Shown in pieces: positions 43,111-53,099 of a stretch of 64,000 nt of DNA. The stretch is from assembly GCF_000221045.1 (NCBI RefSeq), contig NC_015856.1, forward strand, positions 4,112,542-4,176,541, written 5' to 3'. A model generated the notes under the pieces. That model did not search any database. It worked only from the letters and a program-made list of their open reading frames with translations, and was not told the origin of the DNA. The stretch comes from Collimonas fungivorans Ter331. GTDB lineage: Bacteria > Pseudomonadota > Gammaproteobacteria > Burkholderiales > Burkholderiaceae_D. The position numbers were made by a program, and so were the translations under genes. Positions within the stretch are counted from its first letter, which is position 1. Each line of letters opens with the position of its first letter.

Positions 43111-44049
43111 TCAGCCGCGCGGATGATGTGCGGCATGCAGCGCCTTCAGGCGCTCGCGCGCCACATGGGTGTAAATCTGGGTAGTCGAGATATCCGCATG
43201 TCCCAGCAGCAGCTGCACTACCCGCAGGTCGGCGCCGTGATTGAGCAGATGGGTGGCGAATGCATGGCGCAAGGTATGCGGCGACAAGGGCGCGTTGATC
43301 GCGGCCTTGGCGGCGTATTTCTTGATCAGGGTCCAGAACATCTGGCGCGTCATGGCGCCGCCGCGCGCGGTCACGAACAGGGCGTCGTCCATCTGGCCGT
43401 TCATGATCTGGCCGCGCGCATCTTTCAGATAACGCACGATCCAGTTGCGCGCCTCTTCGCCGAACGGCAGCAGGCGCGTCTTGTTGCCTTTGCCGGTAAT
43501 CCGCAGCACGCCTTCGTTCATGCCGACCTCCAGCGATTTCAGCAGCACCAGCTCGGATACCCGCAAGCCGCTGGCGTACATCAGCTCCAGCATGGTGCGG
43601 TCGCGCAAGCCCAGCGGCGTGGCGACGTCGGGCGCCGCCAGCAGCGCTTCCACCTGAATTTCGGACAAGATCTTGGGAAAGCGCGGCGCCTGTTTGGCCG
43701 AACGCAGGTGCAGGCAAGGATCGGCACTGATGCGGTTTTGCCGTAAGGCTAGCAGGTAAAAGCGCTTCAGCACCGCCAGCCGGCGGTTCGATGAAGTGGC
43801 CTTGCTGCTGTCGTGCCTGGCCAGGAAATAGGCATTCAGGTCGCCGGCATGGACTGCGAACAGCGATTTACCGTCCGGCTGTTCCTGCAGCCACAGCGCA
43901 AACAGGGTCATGTCGCGCCGGTATGCCTCCAGCGAATTCTTGGCGAGGCCGTCTTCCAGCCACAGGTTGTCGCAGAATTCGTCGATCGCGGTTTGATGTT
44001 CGGCGCTCAGCGCCGGTTTGGCTTCGCTCTGTGCCTTGGACCTTCTCAC
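43111..44049 (-). CDS. xerD: Site-specific tyrosine recombinase XerD
   Basis: The 312-residue recombinase resolves chromosome dimers at dif with XerC. It has an N-terminal core-binding domain, catalytic Arg in YASGLRVSELV, the HTLRHAFATHLL box, and the catalytic Tyr in STTQIYTHV. The GTG at 44049 overlaps the ogt stop codon (GTGA), so the genes are coupled. An ATG is absent at this point. Confidence 0.9.
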   Translation of the reverse strand: MRRSKAQSEAKPALSAEHQTAIDEFCDNLWLEDGLAKNSLEAYRRDMTLFALWLQEQPDGKSLFAVHAGDLNAYFLARHDSSKATSSNRRLAVLKRFYLLALRQNRISADPCLHLRSAKQAPRFPKILSEIQVEALLAAPDVATPLGLRDRTMLELMYASGLRVSELVLLKSLEVGMNEGVLRITGKGNKTRLLPFGEEARNWIVRYLKDARGQIMNGQMDDALFVTARGGAMTRQMFWTLIKKYAAKAAINAPLSPHTLRHAFATHLLNHGADLRVVQLLLGHADISTTQIYTHVARERLKALHAAHHPRG

Positions 44050-44579
44050 AGGCCGGCCACGCCTTCGTGCTCCAGCAGCCAGCGCTTGACCCGCAAATGG
44101 AAACCGTCGGCCTCGTCGTGATGGGAAAAACCGCCGATGCCGCCGGCCGCCGTCACGCGATGGCAGGGAATCACCAGCGGAAACCAGTTGGCGCCGCAGG
44201 CCTGGCCCACCGCGCGCGGCGCCGACCCTATCAGCTTGGCGACCTGGCCGTAAGTGAGCACTTCCCCGCGCGGTATCGCTGCAATCGCTTTCCAGACCTT
44301 GTGCTGGAAAGCGGTGCCCAACGGCGCCAGGGGCAGGTCAAAACGAAAATCCGGCTGCTCCAGGTAACGGCCGATCTGCTTTGCAGCGCGATCGGCCAGT
44401 GCGTCGGTGGCGTCTTTTTCGTGGAAGGTGGGAGGCAGATAGACCAGTTCGTAAACCAGGCCCGCTTCAGTGCGTATCCCCATCGCACCGAACGGCGCGG
44501 CGATTACTGCCGTGAAGTGCTGCGCGGGCAGCTGGCCGCCTGTAACGCGCTTCAACGGGTTATCTGAAATTATATTCAT
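44046..44579 (-). CDS. ogt: Methylated-DNA--protein-cysteine methyltransferase
   Basis: The 177-residue repair protein accepts alkyl groups from O6-alkylguanine irreversibly at its Cys in VIPCHRV. The helix-turn-helix (EVLTYGQVAKLIGSAPRAVGQA) and catalytic motif GGIGGFSHH region are intact. It is followed by xerD with a four-base overlap. A strong terminator sits 22 bases upstream of its start. Confidence 0.93.
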   Translation of the reverse strand: MNIISDNPLKRVTGGQLPAQHFTAVIAAPFGAMGIRTEAGLVYELVYLPPTFHEKDATDALADRAAKQIGRYLEQPDFRFDLPLAPLGTAFQHKVWKAIAAIPRGEVLTYGQVAKLIGSAPRAVGQACGANWFPLVIPCHRVTAAGGIGGFSHHDEADGFHLRVKRWLLEHEGVAGL

Positions 44580-44590
44580 ACCCGAAGGAT

Positions 44591-44622
44591 AAAATAAAAA
44601 AGGCGCATCTGTCGATGCGCCT
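44591..44622 (-). terminator. Terminator hairpin immediately upstream of ogt
   Basis: AGGCGCATC (44601-44609) and GATGCGCCT (44614-44622) form a nine-base-pair stem with a four-base loop. On the minus strand it runs into TTTTTTATTTT. It would stop a minus-strand RNA just before the ogt start at 44579, either an independent small RNA or an attenuated leader. Confidence 0.75.
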
Positions 44623-44890
44623 CAAATTACTTCGTTATGCACTCCCGGCTGTTTAGACAGCTTCATTTGGAATGCACGGTCTCCTCAGTATCCCCGGTAT
44701 CAATTACCGTTCTTATGCACCACCACCTACAATCCCATTGATTCAATCTTGTTGATTCAATCCCGCTGGCAAATCCCTCGCCGGACGTGGACTTAAATTC
44801 TGTGCTACATAAAACTACTTGCCGGAAACCGGAATCCGGTTCATCTAGTTACTTGCTGCTTTTGCAAGCCGCAATCTCTAGTGTGGTCGC
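44601..44890 (-). ncRNA. Candidate structured RNA upstream of ogt
   Basis: Between the AT-rich segment near 44900-45000 and the terminator lie 290 bases without coding sense on either strand. In RNA form it would fold: TGCATTCC pairs with GGAGTGCA around a nested GCTGT/ACAGC hairpin, and CGGTA pairs with TACCG. A GATTGAATCAA motif repeats twice, 14 bases apart. It could be an sRNA or a riboregulatory leader of ogt. No known family was recognised. Confidence 0.45.
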
Positions 44891-45106
44891 ACTGTAACAG
44901 GTGTTACCCGGATTTAACAAATAATTTATATGAATCATTTTGACTAAACAACATAGGTTTACACTAAACCCTTATCAAACTAATACTCATCAATTTTCGC
45001 TAAATTTCCCTCAAGAAACTAACTTTAGCGCCTAGCCCCGGGAATTATTCAGGACGGCCCCGCGTGTCGACAATCGAGCTCACTTTTTAACAATATCCGC
45101 CACTCC

Positions 45107-46000
45107 ATGTATATCGTCAACCTGTTGTTTCCTGATTTTTCGCTGATCCTGCTGGGAGCCGTCTTGCACCGCATCAGCAATTGGGGCGCTGAGTTCTGGA
45201 CCGGGGCGGAAAAGCTGGTGTATTTCCTGCTCTTCCCTGCCCTGCTGTTTTATTCCACCGCCCGCACCCCGCTCAGCTTCGACACCAGCGGCAAGATGCT
45301 GATGATCGGCATGGGCGCGCTGCTCGGCGCCATCTTCCTGACCTGGCTGGGCAAACCGTGGATCAAGGCGGCGCCGATGGACTATGAATCCGGCATGCAA
45401 ACCGGCTACCGCTTCAATTCATACATGGCGCTGGCCCTGGCCGCCAGGCTGGGCGGCGAACAGGCCACCGGCATGATGGCGATGCTGATCGGCTTTGGCG
45501 TGCCCTTGTGCAACCTGGCTGCGGTCCATGCCCTGGCGCATAAAAGCGGTGGCCTGTTCAAGGAACTGGCGCGCAATCCGCTGCTGATCGCTACCGCCTG
45601 CGGGCTCTTGTACAGCTTGTCCGGATTGCCGCTGCCGGAAGTCGCGGGCGCGGTCTTGTCGCGGCTCGGCAACGCCGCATTGGCGCTGGGCTTGCTGCTG
45701 GTGGGAGCCGGCCTGCGCCTGAGCGGCGTGCAGCGGGCCAAGGCGCTGGCCGGGTATTTCCTGGCGATCAAGCTGCTGGCGCTGCCGGCCATGGCCTGGC
45801 TGCTGGGGCAGTGGCTGGGACTAGCGCCGTCGCAACTGCAGCTGGTGGTGCTGTTCTGCGCCCTGCCTACCGCCTCCAGCGCTTATATCCTGGCGGCCCG
45901 GATGGGCGGCAACGGTCCTCTGGTAGCGTTCATGATTTCCGCCGGCACCATGTTGTCGGCGCTGACTTTGCCATTCTGGCTGTGGGTGCTGCAGCACTAA
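45107..46000 (+). CDS. AEC-family (auxin efflux carrier-like) transporter
   Basis: The 297-residue membrane protein has about ten hydrophobic segments with the AEC pattern (NLLFPDFSLILLGAVLHR at the start and NLAAVHALAH mid-way). AEC proteins move organic anions. Substrate unknown. Its 3' end overlaps the convergent queG by four bases. Confidence 0.82.
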   Translation: MYIVNLLFPDFSLILLGAVLHRISNWGAEFWTGAEKLVYFLLFPALLFYSTARTPLSFDTSGKMLMIGMGALLGAIFLTWLGKPWIKAAPMDYESGMQTGYRFNSYMALALAARLGGEQATGMMAMLIGFGVPLCNLAAVHALAHKSGGLFKELARNPLLIATACGLLYSLSGLPLPEVAGAVLSRLGNAALALGLLLVGAGLRLSGVQRAKALAGYFLAIKLLALPAMAWLLGQWLGLAPSQLQLVVLFCALPTASSAYILAARMGGNGPLVAFMISAGTMLSALTLPFWLWVLQH

Positions 46001-47103
46001 TCGATGCCGTGCTGCTGCAGCGCCCAGGCTACATGCTCGCGCACCAGCTCGGACGGATAGTCGCTGCGCTGCTGCAAGGCGGCAATGATCTCTGGCGAGC
46101 CGGCGCCTGCCGCTGCGGCATTACCAAGGCCGACCGCCATGTTGCGCAGCCAGCGCTGGTAACCGATGCGGCGGATCGGACTGCCTTCCATGCGACTGTT
46201 GAACTGCTCTTCGCTCCAGCCGAACAGCTCCACCAGCGTGGCTTGGTCAAGACCGTTGCGGACGTCGAAATCGCCCAGCGTCGACGGCTGCGCAAACTTG
46301 TTCCATGGACAAAACAGCTGGCAATCGTCGCAGCCGTAGACGCGGTTGCCGATCAGCGGCCGCAGTTCCACCGGGATGCTGCCCTTCAGCTCGATCGTCA
46401 GGTAAGAGATGCAGCGGCGGGCGTCGAGCCGGTAAGGGCCGACGATCGCCTGGGTCGGGCAGACATCGATGCAGGCGCTGCATTGCCCGCAATGCGAGCT
46501 GATGGCCTGGTCGACCGGCAATGGCAGGTCGGTCAGGATTTCGCCAAGGAAGAAAAACGAGCCGGCTTCGCGATTCAGCAGCAAGGTGTGCTTGCCGCGC
46601 CAGCCCAGGCCGGCCTTCTGCGCCAGGGCTACCTCCATCACCGGCGCCGAATCGGTAAACACGCGATAGCCGAATTCGCCGATTTCGCCCTTGATGCGGT
46701 CCGCCAGCTGCTGCAGACGCGAGCGCAGCACCTTGTGGTAATCGCGGCCGCGCGCATACAGCGAGATAGTGGCGCTGCCGGCGGCTGCCGGCGCCAGCCG
46801 CGCCTGCTCGCGCGGGCGCCAGCTGCCCTGGTCATCCTGATAGGCGCGCGGCAGGTAATCCATGCGCACCGCGATCGCCCGGATCGCGCCGGGCACCAGT
46901 TCGGCAGGCCGGGCGCGCTTCATTCCGTGCGCTGCCATATAATCCATCTCACCGTGATAGCCCAGCTCCAGCCATGCCTCGAAACCAGCCTCCTGCTGCG
47001 CCAGGTCGACATCGCTGATGCGGACATCGGCAAAACCAAGCTCCCGCCCCCAGGCTTTGATGGTGGTGGCTAGCGCGCTTAGATTTTGGTCGATTACTGC
47101 CAT
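45997..47103 (-). CDS. queG: Epoxyqueuosine reductase
   Basis: The 368-residue enzyme performs the last step of queuosine synthesis in tRNA, using cobalamin. It has two 4Fe-4S clusters of ferredoxin type (CGQCSACIDVCPT and GCDDCQLFCPW) and the N-terminal domain (GYHGEMDYMAAHG) of QueG. It is divergent from tsaE. Confidence 0.92.
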   Translation of the reverse strand: MAVIDQNLSALATTIKAWGRELGFADVRISDVDLAQQEAGFEAWLELGYHGEMDYMAAHGMKRARPAELVPGAIRAIAVRMDYLPRAYQDDQGSWRPREQARLAPAAAGSATISLYARGRDYHKVLRSRLQQLADRIKGEIGEFGYRVFTDSAPVMEVALAQKAGLGWRGKHTLLLNREAGSFFFLGEILTDLPLPVDQAISSHCGQCSACIDVCPTQAIVGPYRLDARRCISYLTIELKGSIPVELRPLIGNRVYGCDDCQLFCPWNKFAQPSTLGDFDVRNGLDQATLVELFGWSEEQFNSRMEGSPIRRIGYQRWLRNMAVGLGNAAAAGAGSPEIIAALQQRSDYPSELVREHVAWALQQHGID

Positions 47104-47150
47104 GGCTGGTGTGTTTCAGAAAGACTAGATACAAAGGACTATGTTACGAG

Positions 47151-47645
47151 ATGCCGCATTTTACAACCCACCTGCATGACGAGGCCGGAACCAACGCGCT
47201 GGGCGCCGCCTTGGCCCGGGCTTTGCTGCCCGGACTGGCGATCCACCTGCACGGCGACCTGGGCGCCGGCAAGACCGCGCTGACCCGCGCCCTGCTGCAT
47301 GCCGCCGGCCACCAGGGCCACGTCAAGAGCCCTACTTACACCTTGGTGGAACCTTATACGATCCAGATAGCCCAACAGGCGGTCGAAGTGATGCACTTCG
47401 ATTTGTACCGGATGGCCAGCCCGGATGAATTCCTGGAAGCCGGTTTCCGCGAATACTTCAACCCCGACACCATCTGTATCGTCGAATGGCCGGAAAAGGC
47501 GGACACCGCGTTGCCGCCGCCCGACATCAGCGTATTACTGAGTGTTTCCGATGTTTCCGACAAGGGACGTGATGTAGAATTGCAGGCGTTATCTGATAAG
47601 GGTAGTCAATGTCTCGCTCGACTGAAATTTGCACCAAACCTCTAA
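47151..47645 (+). CDS. tsaE: tRNA threonylcarbamoyladenosine synthesis ATPase TsaE
   Basis: The 164-residue P-loop protein supports t6A formation in tRNA. Walker A is GDLGAGKTALTR, followed by SPTYTLVEPY and the Asp-Leu-Tyr motif HFDLYRM. The ATG at 47151 (MPHFTTHLHDEAG) is where family homology starts. Its end overlaps amiC by 37 bases. Confidence 0.9.
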   Translation: MPHFTTHLHDEAGTNALGAALARALLPGLAIHLHGDLGAGKTALTRALLHAAGHQGHVKSPTYTLVEPYTIQIAQQAVEVMHFDLYRMASPDEFLEAGFREYFNPDTICIVEWPEKADTALPPPDISVLLSVSDVSDKGRDVELQALSDKGSQCLARLKFAPNL

Positions 47646-48958
47646 AATCAAAAATCCGCCGCACCATCCTCAAGGCCGGCGGTACTTTGCTCATTTCAGT
47701 ACTGGCGCCGCTGTCGGCGCGCGCCGCGCAGATTGTCGCGGTACGGGTCTGGCCGGCGGACGACTACACCCGCGTCACCCTGGAAAACGACGCCGAATTG
47801 AAAACCACCCATTTCCTGGTGCAGAACCCGGACCGCATGGTGGTCGACATCGAAGGCATCGAACTCAATCCGACCTTGAAGGAACTGGTCGCCAAGATCC
47901 AGCCTAACGATCCCTATATCAAGCAAGTCCGGGTCGGCCAGAACCGCCCGAATGTGGTGCGGCTGGTGTTCGACCTCAAGGAAGAAGTCAAGCCGCAGGT
48001 GTTTACCCTGGCGCCGGTAGGCGGTTACCAGCACCGGCTGGTGTTCGACCTGTATCCGGTCAATCCGCCCGACCCGATCCAGGCGATGATAGAAAAAGGC
48101 GAATGGCCGTCCGCCAACCCGGGAGAAATCGCGCCGCCGGTGGCGCAAACCAAACCAGAACAAAAACCGACGCCGCCGTTGCAGCCGCAGCCCGAGCAGC
48201 CACCGGTGGCCCGCATCGACCCGAAACCGGACCGCACCACGACCCTGACGCGCATGATCACGATCGCGCTCGATCCCGGCCACGGCGGTGAAGATCCCGG
48301 CGCCACCGGGCGCGGCGGCAACCGTGAAAAAGACGTCGTGCTGTCCATCGCCAAACGGCTCAAGGCCAAGATCGAGCAGCAGCCGAACATGCGGGTGATG
48401 CTGACGCGCGATGCCGATTTTTTCGTGCCGCTCGGAGTCCGTGTGCAAAAGGCCCGCAAGGTGCAGGCCGACCTGTTCGTCTCCATCCACGCCGACGCCT
48501 TTGTCACGCCAACCGCACGCGGCTCCTCGGTATTCGCCTTGTCAGAAAAGGGCGCCAGCTCCACCGCCGCGCGCTGGCTGGCCAACAAGGAAAACTCGGC
48601 CGACCTGATCGGCGGCATCAACATCAAGAGCCACGACCGCCAGCTGGCCAGCGTGCTGCTGGATCTGTCGACCACGGCGCAGATCAACGACAGCATGAAG
48701 CTCGGCAGCGCGGTGCTGAGCGAAATCGGCGGCATCAACAAGCTGCACAAGGGTGCGGTGGAACAAGCCGGTTTTGCGGTGCTGAAAGCGCCGGACATCC
48801 CGAGCATTCTGATTGAAACCGCCTTCATTTCGAACCCGGAAGAAGAAGCCAGGCTGACCGACAATGCCTACCAGGACCAGATGGCCGATGCGGTCCTGAA
48901 AGGCATCAAGAAGTATTTTGCCCACAATCCGCCGCTGGCGCGGAACCGCCTGACCTGA
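47609..48958 (+). CDS. amiC: N-acetylmuramoyl-L-alanine amidase (AmiC-type)
   Basis: The 449-residue protein begins with a Tat-type signal (IRRTILKAGGTLLIS), an AMIN domain (residues about 40-150), a Pro-rich linker and an Amidase_3 domain with zinc ligands in LDPGHGGEDPGA and an Asn/Glu/His region in SIHADAF and ETAFISNPEE. It cuts murein at daughter-cell separation. It follows tsaE, overlapping its end, and ends just before a long terminator. Confidence 0.93.
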   Translation: MSRSTEICTKPLKSKIRRTILKAGGTLLISVLAPLSARAAQIVAVRVWPADDYTRVTLENDAELKTTHFLVQNPDRMVVDIEGIELNPTLKELVAKIQPNDPYIKQVRVGQNRPNVVRLVFDLKEEVKPQVFTLAPVGGYQHRLVFDLYPVNPPDPIQAMIEKGEWPSANPGEIAPPVAQTKPEQKPTPPLQPQPEQPPVARIDPKPDRTTTLTRMITIALDPGHGGEDPGATGRGGNREKDVVLSIAKRLKAKIEQQPNMRVMLTRDADFFVPLGVRVQKARKVQADLFVSIHADAFVTPTARGSSVFALSEKGASSTAARWLANKENSADLIGGINIKSHDRQLASVLLDLSTTAQINDSMKLGSAVLSEIGGINKLHKGAVEQAGFAVLKAPDIPSILIETAFISNPEEEARLTDNAYQDQMADAVLKGIKKYFAHNPPLARNRLT

Positions 48959-48976
48959 TCCGGCAGGCTTGAAAAC

Positions 48977-49016
48977 AACAAGGGCGCGCTGCAAAAGCTT
49001 GCAGCGCGCCCTTGTT
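48977..49016. terminator. Bidirectional terminator between amiC and dedA
   Basis: AACAAGGGCGCGCTGC (48977-48992) and GCAGCGCGCCCTTGTT (49001-49016) form a 16-base-pair perfect stem. It lies between the convergent genes amiC and dedA and probably serves both. Confidence 0.85.
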
Positions 49017-49033
49017 TCATCCGGCGTCGGCAG

Positions 49034-49681
49034 TTATGCGCCGCCGCGCATTTTCTTGTAGAACTTCCACAAGCCGCCAAGCGCCACCGGCACCACCGCC
49101 GCGCCGACGCCGATCAGCACGATGGTGTTCAGGTGATCGCGGATGACCGGGATGTTGCCGAAGAAGTATCCGGCCGAGACCAGGCCGACCACCCAGATCA
49201 GGGCGCCGGTGATATTGAAGAACTGGAATTTGGAGAAAGTCATTTCCGACACGCCGGCCACAAACGGCGCGAAAGTCCGCACGATAGGCACAAAACGCGA
49301 CAGGATGATGGTCTTGCCGCCGTGGTGTTCATAGAATGCGTGGGTTTTTTGCAGCGCCTTCTTGTCCAGCCATCGATAGTCGTGAGTGTAGACTTTATGC
49401 CCGATCAGGCTGCCGATCCAGTAGTTGAGCGTGTTGCCGGTAGTGGCGGCGACGATCAGCAGCCCCATCAGCGCCCAGATGTTCATCTCGCCGTTGGCGC
49501 AAAACGCGCCGCCGATGAATAACAGGGTGTCGCCAGGCAAGAACGGCAACACCACCAGGCCGGTTTCGCAGAAAACGATCAGGAACAGGACTATATAGAT
49601 CAAGGCACCATATTCCTTGATCAGGAAGCCAAGGGATTTGTCGACATGCAGGATGATGTCGACGAATTGCATAAAGTCCAT
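49034..49681 (-). CDS. DedA-family membrane protein
   Basis: The 215-residue protein has the DedA signature FLPGDTLLFIGG, the GNTLNYWIGSLIG re-entrant region and the GKTIILSRFVPIVRTFAPFVAG segment. DedA proteins are inner-membrane proteins needed for proton-motive force and lipid carrier recycling; the specific role is unknown. It is convergent with amiC. Confidence 0.9.
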   Translation of the reverse strand: MDFMQFVDIILHVDKSLGFLIKEYGALIYIVLFLIVFCETGLVVLPFLPGDTLLFIGGAFCANGEMNIWALMGLLIVAATTGNTLNYWIGSLIGHKVYTHDYRWLDKKALQKTHAFYEHHGGKTIILSRFVPIVRTFAPFVAGVSEMTFSKFQFFNITGALIWVVGLVSAGYFFGNIPVIRDHLNTIVLIGVGAAVVPVALGGLWKFYKKMRGGA

Positions 49682-49931
49682 AGTCCGTGTTCCTCAGTTA
49701 AGCGCTTTTATGATTGGAAAGTCTTATGCACACTGACTTTCTTTTGTTGAATAAAGTTCACCTCTTTGGCAACGACGCTGCCAGGAAACCCGGACCACTT
49801 TTCCTCAGGGTGCGCCGGAATAATACACTACCGAAGACAGCGTAAACTTAGATTCGGCAATTGCCTGCGCCGGCACAGGCGCATACAACCGCCGGCCCCG
49901 GCTTCGGCTGCAGCTTCGGTATAATCGCCAA

Positions 49932-51797
49932 ATGAATCCACCGCTCTCCCCTATCCGCGCCATCCAGCAGCTGCCCGACAACCTGATTTCGCAAATTGCG
50001 GCAGGCGAGGTGGTCGAACGGCCGTCCGCCGTGGTCAAGGAACTGCTGGAAAACTCGCTCGACGCCGGCGCCAGCCAGATCACGGTACGGCTGGAGCAAG
50101 GCGGCGTCAAACGCATCGCCATCACCGACAACGGCCGCGGCATAGCCCCGGAACAGCTGCCGCTGGCGCTGGCGCGCCACGCCACCTCAAAAATCAGCTC
50201 GCTGCACGACCTGGAAAATGTCGCCACGCTGGGATTCCGCGGCGAAGCGCTGGCGTCCATCGCCTCGGTATCGCAGCTGACCCTGAGCTCGCGCACCGCC
50301 GACGCCGGCCACGCCTCGGAAATCGACGGCAGCACGCTGGCCGTGACGCCGTCCTCGGGCGCCCAAGGCACCACGGTCGATGTCCAGGACCTGTACTTCA
50401 ATACCCCGGCCAGGCGCAAATTCCTGAAATCGGAGCAGACCGAATTCGGCCACTGCGCCGAAGTGGTGCGGCGTATCGCGCTGGCGCGCCCGGATGTGTC
50501 GTTTTCGCTGACCCATAACGGCAAGACCGTCGACCACTGGAACATCACCGAAATCGCCAAGCGCAGCGCCAGCATCCTCGGCAACGAGTTCGCCAACGCC
50601 CGCCTGGCGCTGGACGAAGGCGCCGGCCCGCTGCGCCTGCACGGCTTTGTCGGTTTGCCGACTGCCTCCAAGGCACGCGCCGATGCCCAGTATTTCTATG
50701 TCAACGGCCGCTTCGTGCGCGACAAGCTGCTGGTGCATGCCGTGCGCGCCGCCTACCAGGACGTGCTGCACGGCGACCGCTACCCCTCGTATGTGCTGGG
50801 ACTGGACCTCGACCCGGCGCTGGTCGACGTCAATGTCCATCCCTCGAAGATCGAGGTGCGCTTCCGCGACAGCCGCTCGGTCCATCAGTTTGTATTCCAC
50901 GCGGTCAGCCGCGCGCTGGCGCAAACCTCGGCCACCTCGTTCGGCGCGACGCCGGCGCCGCTGCCGTCGCCCAGCGGCGCGATGCCCTGGATACGCGGCT
51001 CGCAAGAACATCTGCAAGCGATCCTGCAGCCCAATGCGCAAGTACCGCAGCAGCAAACCTCGTTCGGGCCGCAGTTTGCCCCCGCCGCCAACGGCGTGGC
51101 GCAAACCGCCGCCAATTACGGCGCGCTGTTTTCCGGCAATGAACGTACCGCGGACGGCGCAGCAATTTATCCGGCAACGCCGCAGCTTGCCAGCCAGACC
51201 CTGCCGAGCGACGACTTCCCGCTGGGTTTCGCGCTGGCCCAGCTGCACGGCATCTATATCCTTGCGCAAAACACCAAGGGCCTGGTGCTGGTCGACATGC
51301 ACGCCGCCCATGAACGCATCCTGTACGAACAGCTGAAAGGCGCATTGGACGAGGATGCGATGCAGGTCCAGCCGCTGCTGATCCCGGTCACCTTCTTTGC
51401 CGACGCAGTGGAAGTCGGCACCGCCGAAGAAAACCGCGACACCCTGCACGCGCTGGGCTTCGACATCGCCGCGATCTCGCCCACTACATTAGCCGTACGC
51501 TCGGTCCCGGCCCTGCTGAAAAACGCCGACGCGCAGACGCTGGCGCGCGACGTATTGCGCGACGTGCGCGAATTCGGCGGCTCGCGGGTCCTGGTCGAGC
51601 GCCGCAATGAACTGCTCGGCACCCTCGCCTGCCACACCGCAGTACGCGCCAACCGCAGCCTGACGGCGCCCGAAATGAACGCCTTGCTGCGGCAGATGGA
51701 AGCCACCGAACGCGCCGACCAGTGCAACCACGGCCGCCCCACCTGGAGTCAGCTGGCGCTGTCGGACCTGGACAAATTATTCTTGCGCGGCCAATAA
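49932..51797 (+). CDS. mutL: DNA mismatch repair protein MutL
   Basis: The 621-residue protein has an N-terminal GHKL ATPase ([31 protein letters not shown]) and a C-terminal dimerisation domain. The C-terminal [12 protein letters not shown] matches the DQHAx2Ex4E endonuclease motif with Gln to Met, so it probably nicks DNA, as expected where MutH is absent. It is followed by miaA five bases later. Confidence 0.95.
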   Translation: MNPPLSPIRAIQQLPDNLISQIAAGEVVERPSAVVKELLENSLDAGASQITVRLEQGGVKRIAITDNGRGIAPEQLPLALARHATSKISSLHDLENVATLGFRGEALASIASVSQLTLSSRTADAGHASEIDGSTLAVTPSSGAQGTTVDVQDLYFNTPARRKFLKSEQTEFGHCAEVVRRIALARPDVSFSLTHNGKTVDHWNITEIAKRSASILGNEFANARLALDEGAGPLRLHGFVGLPTASKARADAQYFYVNGRFVRDKLLVHAVRAAYQDVLHGDRYPSYVLGLDLDPALVDVNVHPSKIEVRFRDSRSVHQFVFHAVSRALAQTSATSFGATPAPLPSPSGAMPWIRGSQEHLQAILQPNAQVPQQQTSFGPQFAPAANGVAQTAANYGALFSGNERTADGAAIYPATPQLASQTLPSDDFPLGFALAQLHGIYILAQNTKGLVLVDMHAAHERILYEQLKGALDEDAMQVQPLLIPVTFFADAVEVGTAEENRDTLHALGFDIAAISPTTLAVRSVPALLKNADAQTLARDVLRDVREFGGSRVLVERRNELLGTLACHTAVRANRSLTAPEMNALLRQMEATERADQCNHGRPTWSQLALSDLDKLFLRGQ

Positions 51798-51802
51798 GCG
51801 GT

Positions 51803-52783
51803 ATGCCTTCACAACCCGCAACATCAACCTCGGCCACAGCGAAGCCGCTGGTAATCGCCATCATGGGCCCCACCGCTTCCGGCAAGACCGCCGCCGCACT
51901 GGAAATCGCAAGACACATCCCGTCCGAAATCATCTCGGTCGATTCAGCCCTGGTGTACCGCGGCATGGATATCGGCACCGCCAAGCCCAGCCGCGACGAA
52001 CTTGCCGCGGCGCCGCACCACCTGATCGACATCATGGAACCGACGCAATCCTATTCGGCCATGCAGTTCCGCGACGATGCGCTGCGCCTTTCCGCCGAAA
52101 TCCATGCGCGCGGCAAGCTGGTGCTGATGGTCGGCGGCACCATGCTGTATTTCAAGGCCCTGCGCGACGGCCTCGACGACTTGCCGCAAGCCGATCCCGC
52201 ACTACGCGCCAGGCTGGATGCCGAGGCCGCCCTGATCGGCGTGCCCGGCATGCACGCCAAGCTGGCGCAGCTGGACCCGGTGACCGCCGCCCGCCTGAAA
52301 CCCAACGACAGCCAGCGCATCCAGCGCGCCCTGGAAATCATCGAACTGAGCGGCCAGACCATGTCCTCGCTGCTGACCGACCGGCCGGCGCCGGAACTGC
52401 CCTTCGACATGTTGCCGATCGCCCTGGAACCGTCAGACCGCAGCGTGCTGCATGAGCGTATCGCGCGCCGCTTCGACCTGATGCTGGATCCGCAAAGCGG
52501 CGGCCTTATCGGCGAAGTGGAAACCCTGCGCGCCCGCGGCGACCTGCACCTCGGCCTGCCGTCGATGCGCTGCGTCGGCTATCGCCAGACCTGGGAATAC
52601 CTGGATGGCCTGTACGGCTACCAGGAACTGCGCGAAAAAGGCATCGCCGCCACCCGCCAGCTGGCCAAGCGCCAGCTGACCTGGCTGCGCTCCATGCCGG
52701 AGCGGACCGTGATTGACTGTATTGGCGACCGTGTCGCCGATACGGTGCTGGAGACGGTGACAACGGCCCTCAAACAGCGATAA
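51803..52783 (+). CDS. miaA: tRNA dimethylallyltransferase
   Basis: The 326-residue enzyme prenylates A37 of tRNAs reading UNN codons. Walker A is [13 protein letters not shown], followed by [18 protein letters not shown] and the DDLP region. The ATG at 51803 is chosen because it begins MPSQPATST immediately before family homology and lies five bases after mutL. Confidence 0.93.
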   Translation: MPSQPATSTSATAKPLVIAIMGPTASGKTAAALEIARHIPSEIISVDSALVYRGMDIGTAKPSRDELAAAPHHLIDIMEPTQSYSAMQFRDDALRLSAEIHARGKLVLMVGGTMLYFKALRDGLDDLPQADPALRARLDAEAALIGVPGMHAKLAQLDPVTAARLKPNDSQRIQRALEIIELSGQTMSSLLTDRPAPELPFDMLPIALEPSDRSVLHERIARRFDLMLDPQSGGLIGEVETLRARGDLHLGLPSMRCVGYRQTWEYLDGLYGYQELREKGIAATRQLAKRQLTWLRSMPERTVIDCIGDRVADTVLETVTTALKQR

Positions 52784-52826
52784 GGTCACAAAATTGCCCT
52801 TGGGAAGCGCACGGAACCTGTTTTTC

Positions 52827-52856
52827 TTGACAGCATTTGGAGAAATGCTTCATAAT
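52827..52856 (+). promoter_or_regulatory. Promoter of tRNA-Met
   Basis: TTGACA (52827-52832) and CATAAT (52851-52856) are spaced by 18 bases. The start would lie near 52863, seven bases before the tRNA. Confidence 0.7.
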
Positions 52857-52869
52857 TTAGGGCTTCATT

Positions 52870-52946
52870 GGTGATATAGCTCAGTTGGTTAGAGCACAGC
52901 ACTCATAATGCTGGGGTCGGTGGTTCAAGTCCACCTATCACCACCA
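52870..52946 (+). tRNA. tRNA-Met (CAT), elongator
   Basis: A full cloverleaf can be drawn: acceptor GGTGATA/TATCACC, D-arm GCTC/GAGC, anticodon stem CAGCA/TGCTG with anticodon CAT, T-arm GGTGG/CCACC and encoded CCA. The G1-C72 pair and the lack of the three G-C pairs of initiator tRNA mark it as elongator Met, not initiator. An Ile(CAT) tRNA is unlikely from the anticodon stem. Confidence 0.93.
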
Positions 52947-52980
52947 AGAACACGTTTCAAGAAGTCCAGCAACGTACAAT

Positions 52981-53016
52981 AACCCGCCTCTAGCCTAGTG
53001 CTGATGCGGGTTTTTT
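52981..53016 (+). terminator. Terminator after tRNA-Met
   Basis: AACCCGC (52981-52987) and GCGGGTT (53006-53012) form a short stem followed by six T residues. It lies 35 bases past the tRNA. Confidence 0.65.
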
Positions 53017-53099
53017 GTTTGTCGGGTACTTTTAGGGTCCGTTTACATCCAACTTTTTTACATCCATATCTATGGATCATCAAACTACTTGGATGCAAA

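Noticed and set aside
44601-44890. 6S RNA, RNase P RNA or two-piece tmRNA before ogt
   Set aside because: None of the conserved sequences of these RNAs could be found; only a generic structured RNA can be supported.
52870-52946. tRNA-Ile2 (lysidine-modified CAT) instead of tRNA-Met
   Set aside because: The anticodon stem CAGCA/TGCTG and surrounding loops match elongator Met better.
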